Below are positions 44,501 to 52,741 of a DNA stretch of 64,000 nt, piece after piece (the stretch's first letter is position 1; each line of letters starts with the position of its first letter). Under the pieces are notes generated by a model, which ran no database searches, was not told where the DNA came from, and worked only from the letters and a program-made list of their open reading frames with translations. Location of the stretch: assembly GCA_051649305.1 (NCBI GenBank), contig JBOFGV010000110.1:1-64000 (forward strand). The letters are read 5' to 3'. Position numbers and translations under genes: made by a program. Source of the DNA: JADCCX01 sp051649305 (lineage in GTDB: Bacteria; Pseudomonadota; Alphaproteobacteria; Rhizobiales; Beijerinckiaceae).

Positions 44501-45805
44501 ATGAATCGCAGCATGTATTTCTTCTATGAAGCCGCCCATACGATGATGGCACCAGCCCGTGCCCTCTCGGATGCAACGCGCCTGTTCTACCGCAACCCGG
44601 CCAACCCTCTTGCGATGACGCAGTTTGGCCGGACGATGGCGGCGACAGCTGAAATGTTCGAGCGTACAACCCGCCGCTACGGCAAGCCTGCTTTTGATCT
44701 TCCAACCACAGTGGTTGACGGCAAGGAAGTGGCCATTACCGAGCGGATCATCTGGAGAAAGCCGTTTTGCCAGCTGTTGCATTTTGACCGCGCGCTGCCA
44801 CCAAAGACCGCTGCACAGCCAAAAGTGCTGATCGTGGCACCTATGTCTGGCCACTACGCCACCTTGCTGCGCGGTACGGTTGAAGCCTTTTTGCCAACTC
44901 ACGAGGTCTACATCACGGACTGGATGGACGCGCGCAACGTGCCCTTGTCCGAAGGCCGCTTCGATCTTGATGATTACATCGACTATATGGTCGATATCTT
45001 TGAACTGATTGGCCCCGATGTGCACGTCATGGCGGTTTGCCAGCCATCCGTGCCCGTGGCCGCCGCTGTGGCGCTGATGGAAGCGGACAACAACCCTTCC
45101 GTGCCATTGTCGATGACGTTGATGGGCGGCCCGATTGACACGCGCAAGAGCCCGACGGCCGTCAACAAACTGGCTGAGGAGCGCGGCATCGAGTGGTTCA
45201 GCAAGAACTGCCTGATCAAGGTGCCTTTCCCCAACGCTGGTTTCTACCGCGATGTCTATCCCGGCTTCCTGCAGCTTTCGGGCTTCATGGCCATGAACAT
45301 CGACAAGCATATGACCGCCCACATCGACATGTTCAACAATCTGGTGCGTGGTGACGGCGAACCGGCTGAAAAGCATCGTGATTTCTACGATGAATACATG
45401 GCCGTGATGGACCTGACTGCCGAATTCTATCTCCAGACTGTCGACACCGTTTTCGTCAAGCACTCCCTGCCAAAGGGCGAGATGAAGCACCGTGGCCGTC
45501 TGGTGGACCTCAAGGCCGTGACACGGTGCGCCCTGATGACGGTTGAAGGTGAGAACGACGATATTTCGGGCGTGGGCCAGACCAAGGCCACTCATGATCT
45601 TTGCATCAACCTGCCGAAATCCAAACAGCTCTATCACCTGCAAAAGGATGTTGGACACTACGGCGTGTTCAACGGTTCGCGCTTCCGCAAGGAAATCGCA
45701 CCCGCCATCAAAGGTTTCATGGCGAATAACAGCTCTGCCGCTGATCTTAAGCTGCGCGGCAAGCCCAGGCTGTCCGTGGTGCCAACCAAGCACGCTGCGG
45801 AGTAA
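44501..45805 (+). CDS. phaZ: Intracellular poly(3-hydroxybutyrate) depolymerase
   Basis: The 434-residue protein matches the intracellular PhaZ family: the N-terminal YFFYEAAHTMMAPARAL and the nucleophile region VMAVCQPSVP, where C180 takes the place of the lipase-box serine, as in this family. It has no signal peptide. It degrades PHB granules to 3-hydroxybutyrate or oligomers. The start at 44501 has GGGAAGATG before it; TTG 44498 is one codon upstream. A BDH2-like SDR and a candidate MmgR sRNA lie nearby, giving a PHB theme. Confidence 0.92.
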   Translation: MNRSMYFFYEAAHTMMAPARALSDATRLFYRNPANPLAMTQFGRTMAATAEMFERTTRRYGKPAFDLPTTVVDGKEVAITERIIWRKPFCQLLHFDRALPPKTAAQPKVLIVAPMSGHYATLLRGTVEAFLPTHEVYITDWMDARNVPLSEGRFDLDDYIDYMVDIFELIGPDVHVMAVCQPSVPVAAAVALMEADNNPSVPLSMTLMGGPIDTRKSPTAVNKLAEERGIEWFSKNCLIKVPFPNAGFYRDVYPGFLQLSGFMAMNIDKHMTAHIDMFNNLVRGDGEPAEKHRDFYDEYMAVMDLTAEFYLQTVDTVFVKHSLPKGEMKHRGRLVDLKAVTRCALMTVEGENDDISGVGQTKATHDLCINLPKSKQLYHLQKDVGHYGVFNGSRFRKEIAPAIKGFMANNSSAADLKLRGKPRLSVVPTKHAAE

Positions 45806-45867
45806 GGCTGGCTGAGTAGTGTACGCAGGCCCTCGCATCTGGCCTGCGACTCACCTACATTCGCCTG

Positions 45868-46614
45868 ATGTTGCAACGCATCCTACGGCTGCTTGATCCA
45901 CCCTCCAACGAGAGGATCGAGGTTCAGCACCTCGGCCTCACCTACCCGGTCGTCATCAAGCGGTCTGCCCAGGCGCGCCGCTATACCTTGCGTGTGAAGG
46001 CCGCCAGCCGCGAAGCGGTGCTGACCATGCCTGCCAGAGGCAGCATGGCGACCGCCAAGGATTTTGCTGCCCGCCACGGCGGCTGGCTGGCTGCGCGCTA
46101 TGCCAAACTTCCGGAGTTCGTTGATTTCGTGGCCGGAGCCTTGGTTCCGCTGCGGGGCATTGACCATCGCATCGAGCATCGCCCGACGGCGCGCGGCACA
46201 GCATGGGCTGAGACAACGCCGGATGGTTTGCCTGTTCTGGCCGTGGCAGGCGACGCATCCTTTCTGGCGCGCCGCGTGCGGGATTTTCTCAAGCGCGAAG
46301 CCCGCAAGGATATCGAGCTGGCTGCCCGCCGCCATGCCGCGACACTGGATGTCAAAATCAAGCGCATCGCCATCAAGGATACAGTCAGCCGTTGGGGCTC
46401 CTGCGCCGCCGATGGCTCCCTGTCATTCTCATGGCGGATGATCCTCGCCCCGCCTTTTGTGCTGGATTATCTCGCGGCACACGAGGTGGCACACCGGGTG
46501 GAGATGAACCATTCAACGCGGTATTGGCGCGTGGTTGCCTCGATCTATCCGGATTATGAGCGGGCGGAAGCATGGTTGAAGCGTCATGGGGCAGAGCTTC
46601 ACAGGTGGGGGTAG
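45868..46614 (+). CDS. YgjP-like (M48-type) zinc metallopeptidase
   Basis: A 248-residue protein with the zinc motif H205-E-V-A-H209 in LAAHEVAHRVEMNHS and the upstream RWGSCAADGSLSFSWRMILA segment, which define the YgjP/WLM-type family. It has no membrane anchor. The function of YgjP proteins is not clear. The gene ends two bases from the converging hisA end, so it closes off the his operon on that side. Confidence 0.88.
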   Translation: MLQRILRLLDPPSNERIEVQHLGLTYPVVIKRSAQARRYTLRVKAASREAVLTMPARGSMATAKDFAARHGGWLAARYAKLPEFVDFVAGALVPLRGIDHRIEHRPTARGTAWAETTPDGLPVLAVAGDASFLARRVRDFLKREARKDIELAARRHAATLDVKIKRIAIKDTVSRWGSCAADGSLSFSWRMILAPPFVLDYLAAHEVAHRVEMNHSTRYWRVVASIYPDYERAEAWLKRHGAELHRWG

Positions 46615-46615
46615 T

Positions 46616-47347
46616 TCAGGCCATGGCAGCTATAGCCCGCAGTGCTTCAGCTGCATCCAGCCTGCCATCATAAAGCGCGCGGCCTGTAATCGCCCCGGCG
46701 ATCACGCGGTTTTCAGGCTCCAGCAGCGTCTTCACATCCTCAATCGAAGCCAGCCCGCCCGATGCGATGACCGGGATGCTGAGCGCTTGGGCCAAGGCAC
46801 GCGTGCCGGTCATATCCAACCCCTGCAGCATGCCGTCGCGGGCGATATCCGTGTAGATGATGGCGGCAACGCCTGCGTCTTCAAAGCGCTGGCCGAGCGC
46901 GAGGGCTGACAGTGTGGACGTCTCGGCCCAGCCTTCCACCGCCACCATGCCATCGCGCGCATCGATGCCGACAGCGACCTTTCCTGGAAAGCGGCGTGCG
47001 GCTGCTTTCACAAACTCAGGATCACGCACCGCCGCCGTGCCAATGATAACGCGGGCGATGCCCTTGCTAAGCCAGCCTTCGACAGTCGCCATATCGCGAA
47101 TGCCACCACCGAGCTGCACCGGAAACTTGACGCGCGCGAGGATCGCATCCACCGCAGCACCATTCATCGGCTTGCCGGCAAAGGCCCCTTCAAGATCAAC
47201 CACATGCAGCCAGCTGAAGCCATCTGCCTCGAAGCTGGCGGCTTGCGCCGCCGGATCATTGTTGAAAACAGTGGCCTGCGCCATGTCGCCCTGACGCAGA
47301 CGCACACAGCGGCCTTCCTTAAGGTCAATTGCGGGGTAGAGAATCAC
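46616..47347 (-). CDS. hisA: ProFAR isomerase HisA
   Basis: This 243-residue TIM-barrel enzyme has the opening MILYPAIDLKEG and GGIRDMATVEGWL, with the catalytic aspartates in AIDLK and YTDIARDGMLQG. It performs an Amadori isomerisation in histidine synthesis. I start at the GTG at 47347, which overlaps the hisH stop by four bases and gives the family N-terminus; a GTG three codons earlier is possible. hisF, the usual next gene, is missing; the neighbour is the converging metallopeptidase. Confidence 0.94.
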   Translation of the reverse strand: MILYPAIDLKEGRCVRLRQGDMAQATVFNNDPAAQAASFEADGFSWLHVVDLEGAFAGKPMNGAAVDAILARVKFPVQLGGGIRDMATVEGWLSKGIARVIIGTAAVRDPEFVKAAARRFPGKVAVGIDARDGMVAVEGWAETSTLSALALGQRFEDAGVAAIIYTDIARDGMLQGLDMTGTRALAQALSIPVIASGGLASIEDVKTLLEPENRVIAGAITGRALYDGRLDAAEALRAIAAMA

Positions 47348-47994
47348 GGCTTCCACCTCAGAAAATTGGCCAGAAGCCTAAGCCCAAGCTTCTGGCTCTT
47401 TTCGGGATGGAACTGTGTTCCGGCGATGTTGCCGCGCGCCAGCACGGCCGTCACCGGCGCGCCGTAGTCAGCCTTGGCAATCACATCAGAGGCATTGTCA
47501 GCCTTCAGGTGATAGGCATGCAGGAAATAGGCGTGCAGGCCTGTTGGCCCCAGCGCAATGCCCTCCAGCAGCGCATGAGGTGCAAAGTCGTCAAGCGTGT
47601 TCCAGCCCATATGCGGCACCTTGAAAGAGGCATCCCGTGGCGCGATGCGATCCACTGATCCCGGCAGCCAGTTCAGGCCCTTTGTCACGCCGTGCTCCGT
47701 GCCCTGTGTTGCCAGCAGTTGCATGCCCACGCAAATGCCAAGGAACGGCACGCCATCTTTGCGAACGCGGGTTTCCAATGTCTCGATCATGCCGGGAGCG
47801 GCCTTGAGCTGCGTCATGCAATCAGCATAGGCCCCGTCTCCGGGCAGCACGATGCGGTCAGCTTTGGCAACGACGGCTGAATCATCGGTGATGGTGACCG
47901 CGCCGGATATCCCGGCTTCCAGCATCGCACGCTCCAGCGCCTTGGCAGCGGAATGCAGATTACCTGCACCGTAATCAATCAGGGCGACTTGCAC
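47344..47994 (-). CDS. hisH: Imidazole glycerol phosphate synthase glutaminase HisH
   Basis: The 216-residue amidotransferase has the nucleophile GICVGMQLLATQG (cysteine of the GxCxG elbow) and the His-Glu pair near the end (GTQFHPEKSQ). It supplies ammonia to HisF for ring formation in histidine and AICAR synthesis. It overlaps hisA and lies two bases behind the DUF2628 gene. Its partner hisF is not in this window. Confidence 0.95.
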   Translation of the reverse strand: MQVALIDYGAGNLHSAAKALERAMLEAGISGAVTITDDSAVVAKADRIVLPGDGAYADCMTQLKAAPGMIETLETRVRKDGVPFLGICVGMQLLATQGTEHGVTKGLNWLPGSVDRIAPRDASFKVPHMGWNTLDDFAPHALLEGIALGPTGLHAYFLHAYHLKADNASDVIAKADYGAPVTAVLARGNIAGTQFHPEKSQKLGLRLLANFLRWKP

Positions 47995-47996
47995 GA

Positions 47997-48482
47997 TCAG
48001 CTGCCCCTAGGTGTGGGGAAAACGCCCAGCACGGACGGAGCAGCAGGAACAGCAGCAGAGACTGTGGCTGGACGCGATGCCGCGACCGGCACAACTTCTT
48101 GTCCCGCAATCCAGTCCTTGAAAAAGCGGCGCTCGCATTCCTCAAGGCTTGGACCACTCACCGTGCCAGCATGGGTGAAACCCCGGCGGGTAAGCTTGCG
48201 GCGCAGCCATTCATGGCCTTCAATACCAATCAGGAATGCCAGCAAAGCCTGCACAAAGCCAAAAACGCCCATGGGCCAGCCAAAGAACATGAAGGCTCCA
48301 ATGAGCAAGCCGATAATCAGCACATAACCAAGCGCGTAGAGCCAGAGCTGCTTGGTAAGCAACCAAAGCGCCGTGAAGATGAAGCCGGGAAAAGAGAAGC
48401 CCTCTTTCACGAACACAGCTTTCTCTGCCACGCCTTCGGCTGTGGTCGCATCAGACGGGATATGAACCGTGTAAATCGCCAT
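47997..48482 (-). CDS. DUF2628 membrane protein
   Basis: A 161-residue protein with hydrophobic segments (about 30-75 and 80-100: IFTALWLLTKQLWLYALGYV, GLLIGAFMFFGWPMGVFGFV), a soluble N-terminus MAIYTVHIPSDA and a Pro/Ala-rich C-terminus. Genes of this kind sit between hisB and hisH in many Rhizobiales, without a known role. It starts five bases after hisB ends and lies two bases from hisH, so all are one operon. Confidence 0.82.
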   Translation of the reverse strand: MAIYTVHIPSDATTAEGVAEKAVFVKEGFSFPGFIFTALWLLTKQLWLYALGYVLIIGLLIGAFMFFGWPMGVFGFVQALLAFLIGIEGHEWLRRKLTRRGFTHAGTVSGPSLEECERRFFKDWIAGQEVVPVAASRPATVSAAVPAAPSVLGVFPTPRGS

Positions 48483-48487
48483 TGTGC

Positions 48488-49081
48488 TTACTTCGAAAGA
48501 GTACCTTTGGTCGAAGGAACCATATCCTTCGCGCGGGGATCAACCGAGACTGCCTGACGCAGCACCCGTGCCAGACCTTTGTAGCAGCTTTCGGCAATAT
48601 GATGGCTGTTGTCACCATAAAGCGTTTCCACATGCAGGGTGACGCCCGCATTGATGGCAAAGGCCTGAAACCACTCGCGCACCAGTTCCGTGTCAAACTC
48701 ACCAATCTTTGGCGTGGGGAAAGAGCTGCGGAACACCAGAAAAGGCCTGCCCGAAATGTCGAGCGCCACACGCGTCAGGGTTTCGTCCATCGGCATCAGG
48801 CAATCGGCATAGCGCACGATGCCCTTCTTGTCGCCAAGCGCTTCCCTAAAGGCCTGCCCCAGCGCAATGCCCACATCTTCCGCCGTATGGTGAAAATCCA
48901 CATGCAGGTCACCCACAGCCTTGATGGTCATATCAATGAGCGAATGGCGACCCAGCAGCGTCAGCATATGATCGAGAAAACCGATGCCAGTGTTGATGTC
49001 GGTTTTGCCGGTTCCATCAAGATTCAGCGAGAGCGTGATCTGCGTCTCGGCTGTCTCGCGGTTTACCTCTGCGCGGCGCAT
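48488..49081 (-). CDS. hisB: Imidazoleglycerol-phosphate dehydratase HisB
   Basis: The 197-residue monofunctional dehydratase has the metal-binding FLDHMLTLLGRHS, DLHVDFHHTAEDVGIALG and the ETLYGDNSHHIAESCYKG segments, each with the paired histidines that ligate manganese. It dehydrates IGP in histidine synthesis. The gene is first of hisB-DUF2628-hisH-hisA. A 60-base gap separates it from prmB upstream on the same strand. Confidence 0.96.
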   Translation of the reverse strand: MRRAEVNRETAETQITLSLNLDGTGKTDINTGIGFLDHMLTLLGRHSLIDMTIKAVGDLHVDFHHTAEDVGIALGQAFREALGDKKGIVRYADCLMPMDETLTRVALDISGRPFLVFRSSFPTPKIGEFDTELVREWFQAFAINAGVTLHVETLYGDNSHHIAESCYKGLARVLRQAVSVDPRAKDMVPSTKGTLSK

Positions 49082-49141
49082 GGGGAACTCCTGTCCAGTC
49101 CCGCCAGCCTCTAGCAGGCGAAGCGGTCTTGATGCAATTGT

Positions 49142-50068
49142 TTAGAGGCTTTTGCGTTCGATCCAGAATACCTCGCCAGAGCTTTCGGCACTGTCGAGCC
49201 AGAGAAAAGGCCTGTCAGGATAATGGGCATCAATAATCGCGCGGTCTTCGCCTATTTCGCAGAGCAAGCCGCCGTTGCGGGTGAGATGCGCTGCGGCCCC
49301 GTCTATGATCGTACGGACGAGATCAAGCCCGTCCTCTCCGCCGAGATGCGCCATCGTGGGTTCAGCCGCATATTCTGCCGGGAAAGCCTCCACCACCTCG
49401 CGCGCCACATAGGGCGGGTTGGCGATGATCAGATCGTACTTCTGGCCCTTCAGCGGCGCGAAAAGGTCGCCCTGAAGCAGACGGATGCGGTCCTGCAAGC
49501 CATGCTCTTCCACATTGCGGCGGGCGACAGCCAGCGCATCGGCTGACAGTTCCACGGCATCCACCGTGGCATTGGGAAATTGCATGGCAGCCAGAATGGC
49601 AAGACAGCCAGACCCGGTGCAGAGGTCCAGCACGCGCTTCACAGAGCCAATATCCTCGATAAGGCCCATCTCCTCATCGTTGAAGAGATCACCAGCAAGC
49701 ATTTCGCCAATATAGGAGCGCGGCACGATCACGCGCTCGTCCACATAGAACGGCACGCCCTGAATATAGGCCTTGTTGACGAGATAAACCGAGGGTTTGC
49801 GCGTGCTGATCCGCTGCTCAATCAAGGCGGCGAGTGTCTGGCGCTCGGACATCAGCAACCGCGCATCAAGCCATGGCTCAAGCTGATCCACCGGCAAATG
49901 CAGCGCTTCCAGAATGAGAAACGCCGCATCATCAAAGGCCGTTGTTGTGCCATGGCCATAGACAAGTTCGGCTTTGGTAAAGCGGCTGACAGCATAGCGG
50001 AGATAATCCCGCACTGTGACCAGATCGGCCAGGACAGACATTAATGACGGGGCAGATTTTGCGTTCAT
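49142..50068 (-). CDS. prmB: 50S ribosomal protein L3 N5-glutamine methyltransferase
   Basis: A 308-residue class I methyltransferase with SAM motif VLDLCTGSGCLAILAA and the NPPYV motif that grips glutamine amides. The N-terminal helical domain ending in YIQGVPFYVDERVIVPRSYI is typical of PrmB rather than PrmC (HemK). It methylates a glutamine of ribosomal protein L3. It ends 60 bases upstream of hisB and is divergent from the 5'-nucleotidase gene. Confidence 0.91.
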   Translation of the reverse strand: MNAKSAPSLMSVLADLVTVRDYLRYAVSRFTKAELVYGHGTTTAFDDAAFLILEALHLPVDQLEPWLDARLLMSERQTLAALIEQRISTRKPSVYLVNKAYIQGVPFYVDERVIVPRSYIGEMLAGDLFNDEEMGLIEDIGSVKRVLDLCTGSGCLAILAAMQFPNATVDAVELSADALAVARRNVEEHGLQDRIRLLQGDLFAPLKGQKYDLIIANPPYVAREVVEAFPAEYAAEPTMAHLGGEDGLDLVRTIIDGAAAHLTRNGGLLCEIGEDRAIIDAHYPDRPFLWLDSAESSGEVFWIERKSL

Positions 50069-50174
50069 GCCCTCTCATAGGCGGCCTTGATAAAATCTGC
50101 CAGAGGCTGTCGCTCCCCTTGTCAGCAATCCGTCATGGCTGCATTGTAGCCAAAACCATTCCAAGGAGTCCGAC

Positions 50175-51737
50175 ATGAGCGACCAATCACGCACGGATAT
50201 GACCCGCCGTCAGGCCTTCACCATTGCCGCTGCGGCTGGTCTGGCTGCCACCACCATCATGGCGGCTTCCCCTGAGGAAGCGCTGGCGCAGGCTGCCAAT
50301 CAAGGCACAAACCCGACATTCATACTGTTGCTGGTCAACGACATCTACAAGATGAGCGAAGTGCGCGGGCGTGGCGGCTTTGCCCGTCTGGCCGCCATTG
50401 CGAGGGCAGAGCGCGCCAAGGGCATTCCCATGCTTTATGCCCACGCCGGTGATATGTTCTCGCCTTCGCTGATGTCTGGCTTTGATCAGGGCCAGCACAC
50501 AGTGGAGCTTTTGAACGTAGTACCGCCCGATATTTTCGTGCCCGGAAACCATGAGTTTGATGCCGGCAAGGACAACTATTTCAAGCTGACGAAACTGGCG
50601 AAATACCCCACCTTTGCCGCCAATATGCGCGCTGCCGATGGCTCCGTGCTGCCAGACCATCAAGACCGCAAGGTCATTGATCTCGGCCCGGTGAAGGTCG
50701 GCATCTTTGGCGTGGTTCTGGCGTCGACACCGCTGATGTCCTCCTCCGGCGATATCAAGTTTCTGGATGAAATGGCCTGCGTGCGCGAGCAATCAAAGGC
50801 GCTTAAAGATGCGGGTGCAGACATGGTTGTGGCCGTGACCCACACCGATTTCACCCGCGATCTCGAGATTGCCCGCTCCCGCCTTGTGGACGTGCTGCTC
50901 ACCGGCCATGACCACGATCTGCGCGTGGTTTATGACAACCGCACTGTCATGGTCGAATCCGGCGAAGAGGGCGAATACGTCACCGCTGTTGATATCTATG
51001 CCACCATTGCCGAGCGGGATGGCAAACGCACCGTGACATGGCTGCCGCGCTTCCGCGTGATTGATTCAGGCACCGTGACGCCGGACCCTGAGGCGCTCGC
51101 CATCGTCAAGAAGTACGAAGGTGAGTTGTCGCGCGAACTCGATGTGGACCTTGGCACCACAGCGGTTGATCTGGACAGCCGCTCGGCCTCGGTCCGTTCG
51201 CAGGAAACAGCCATTGGCAACTTGATCGCTGATGCCATGCGCGCTTCCACCAACGCAGATGTCGCCATCACCAACGGCGGGGGCATCCGCGGCAACAAGC
51301 AGTACCCTGCCGGATCGAAAATCACCCGCCGTGATATCCTGACGGAACTGCCCTTCGGCAACGCCACATCCATGGTGGAGGTGACTGGCAAGGACATCAA
51401 GGATGCGCTTGAAAACGGTGTTTCGCAGATTGACAACCGGGCCGGGCGCTTCCCGCAGGTCTCGGGCATGGTTGTGACGGTTGACACCAAAGCGGCGGTT
51501 GGCAGCCGCATTGCCTCCATTACAATTGCCGGAAAACCCATTGATCCCGCCGCATGGTACAAGGTGGCGACCAATGACTTCATGGTTGGCGGTGGCGATG
51601 GCTACGGTGCTCTGGCGCGTGGGCGCGTCATCATCGGCAAGACGGACGGCAAGTTGATGGCCAGCGTCGTGATGAGTCACATCCGTCAGGCGGGCAATGT
51701 GCAGGCCAAGATTGATGGCCGGATAATCCTGAAGTGA
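50175..51737 (+). CDS. Tat-exported 5'-nucleotidase/metallophosphatase
   Basis: A 520-residue protein with a twin-arginine signal (TRRQAFTIAAAAGLAATT, R11-R12), a metallophosphatase domain with GNHEFDAG, VTHTDF and GHDHDLR, and the C-terminal 5'-nucleotidase domain (TNGGGIRG, NDFMVGGGDGY). The first metal motif reads VNDIYKM where UshA-type enzymes have NDxH; a tyrosine at that position occurs in a recognised subgroup. It should release phosphate from nucleotides or related compounds in the periplasm. ung overlaps its stop by four bases. Confidence 0.9.
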   Translation: MSDQSRTDMTRRQAFTIAAAAGLAATTIMAASPEEALAQAANQGTNPTFILLLVNDIYKMSEVRGRGGFARLAAIARAERAKGIPMLYAHAGDMFSPSLMSGFDQGQHTVELLNVVPPDIFVPGNHEFDAGKDNYFKLTKLAKYPTFAANMRAADGSVLPDHQDRKVIDLGPVKVGIFGVVLASTPLMSSSGDIKFLDEMACVREQSKALKDAGADMVVAVTHTDFTRDLEIARSRLVDVLLTGHDHDLRVVYDNRTVMVESGEEGEYVTAVDIYATIAERDGKRTVTWLPRFRVIDSGTVTPDPEALAIVKKYEGELSRELDVDLGTTAVDLDSRSASVRSQETAIGNLIADAMRASTNADVAITNGGGIRGNKQYPAGSKITRRDILTELPFGNATSMVEVTGKDIKDALENGVSQIDNRAGRFPQVSGMVVTVDTKAAVGSRIASITIAGKPIDPAAWYKVATNDFMVGGGDGYGALARGRVIIGKTDGKLMASVVMSHIRQAGNVQAKIDGRIILK

Positions 51738-52423
51738 TCAGCAGTTACAGCGGGGCGGTTGCCGCCCTGCAGCAGAACAGCTGGTCTGATCTCGCCTTTT
51801 TCACGGACGGATCAGCGGCACGCCTCGCGCAACGGTTGGATCAGCTTGCAGGCGCAGGGCAGGTAATCCTGCCAGCGCCTGCGGATGTCTTTGCTGCGTT
51901 GACAATGTGCCCTTTGCCCAAGGTCAAGGTCGTGATTCTGGGGCAGGATCCCTATCCTACAGCGGGAGACGCGCACGGCCTGTCTTTTTCGGTCAACACG
52001 CATCGCGCCATTCCCCGCTCGCTGACCAATATCTTCAAGGAGCTGGAGAGCGATCTGGGTGTTGCCCGCCCGCAAACAGGCCATCTCGGCGACTGGGCAG
52101 AACAAGGCGTGTTGCTGCTGAACACTTGCCTCACCGTGGAAGCAGGCAAGGCTGGCAGCCACCGGGGCATGGGCTGGGAAGTGCTGACAACCCAGATCAT
52201 TGAAGCTGTATCAGCTTCTGAAACGGGCAAGGTTTTCATTCTCTGGGGTTCTGATGCGCAGGCGAAGCGCCAGCTGATCAAACTGCATCACTGCGTTCTG
52301 GCCTCGGCGCATCCCTCGCCGCTGTCGGCATACCGGGGGTTCTTTGGGTCGCGGCCCTTCAGCAGAACCAATGACTGGCTTGCTGCTTCGGGGCAGAGCA
52401 GGATTGAGTGGTCGCTGAGTTAG
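51734..52423 (+). CDS. ung: Uracil-DNA glycosylase
   Basis: The 229-residue enzyme has the catalytic GQDPYPTAGDAHGLSF (D72 as water-activating aspartate), LLLNTCLTVEAG, and the HPSPLSAYRGFFGSRPFS loop, all Family 1 UDG landmarks. It removes uracil from DNA to start base excision repair. The start is GTG at 51734, overlapping the nucleotidase stop (GTGA), so translation is coupled. The small membrane-protein gene converges just after its end. Confidence 0.95.
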   Translation: MISSYSGAVAALQQNSWSDLAFFTDGSAARLAQRLDQLAGAGQVILPAPADVFAALTMCPLPKVKVVILGQDPYPTAGDAHGLSFSVNTHRAIPRSLTNIFKELESDLGVARPQTGHLGDWAEQGVLLLNTCLTVEAGKAGSHRGMGWEVLTTQIIEAVSASETGKVFILWGSDAQAKRQLIKLHHCVLASAHPSPLSAYRGFFGSRPFSRTNDWLAASGQSRIEWSLS

Positions 52424-52429
52424 CCCCGC

Positions 52430-52666
52430 TCACGACTTGTTGAAAATCGGCTCAACAGATGCGGCGTGGCGGAAGAATTTATAGACCGCGTAAACACCAC
52501 CCACCAGAAACAGGCCGATCATGATCTGACGCCAGAGGTCCGGCAGTTCAAACACGCCGCCCAGCGCCCAGCCGATGGCGAGGGCCGCACCCAGGATTTC
52601 TGTTCCAACCAGAATGGACACCGAAACAATCGTGGTGAGATTGCGCTTGTTGATGCTGCGGGCCAT
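52430..52666 (-). CDS. Small membrane protein of unknown function
   Basis: Starting at the ATG at 52666 with AGGAA nine bases before it, the product has 78 residues: a basic N-terminus (ARSINKRN) and two hydrophobic segments (VSILVGTEILGAALAIGWAL and QIMIGLFLVGGVYAVYKFF). No family is recognised. A longer frame upstream overlaps the divergent ggt start and is rejected. Confidence 0.72.
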   Translation of the reverse strand: MARSINKRNLTTIVSVSILVGTEILGAALAIGWALGGVFELPDLWRQIMIGLFLVGGVYAVYKFFRHAASVEPIFNKS

Positions 52667-52741
52667 GAAGGGTATTCCTGTGAACTTCGTATTCTGTCTC
52701 TGCTGAAAGGCAGATATAGCATTAAACGAGCGATCACAACC

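Noticed and set aside
44408..45838. A 476-codon open frame antisense to the PHB depolymerase gene
   Set aside because: It is a shadow of high-GC codon use; its protein is His/Arg-rich, has no recognisable family features and lies fully under a well-supported gene.
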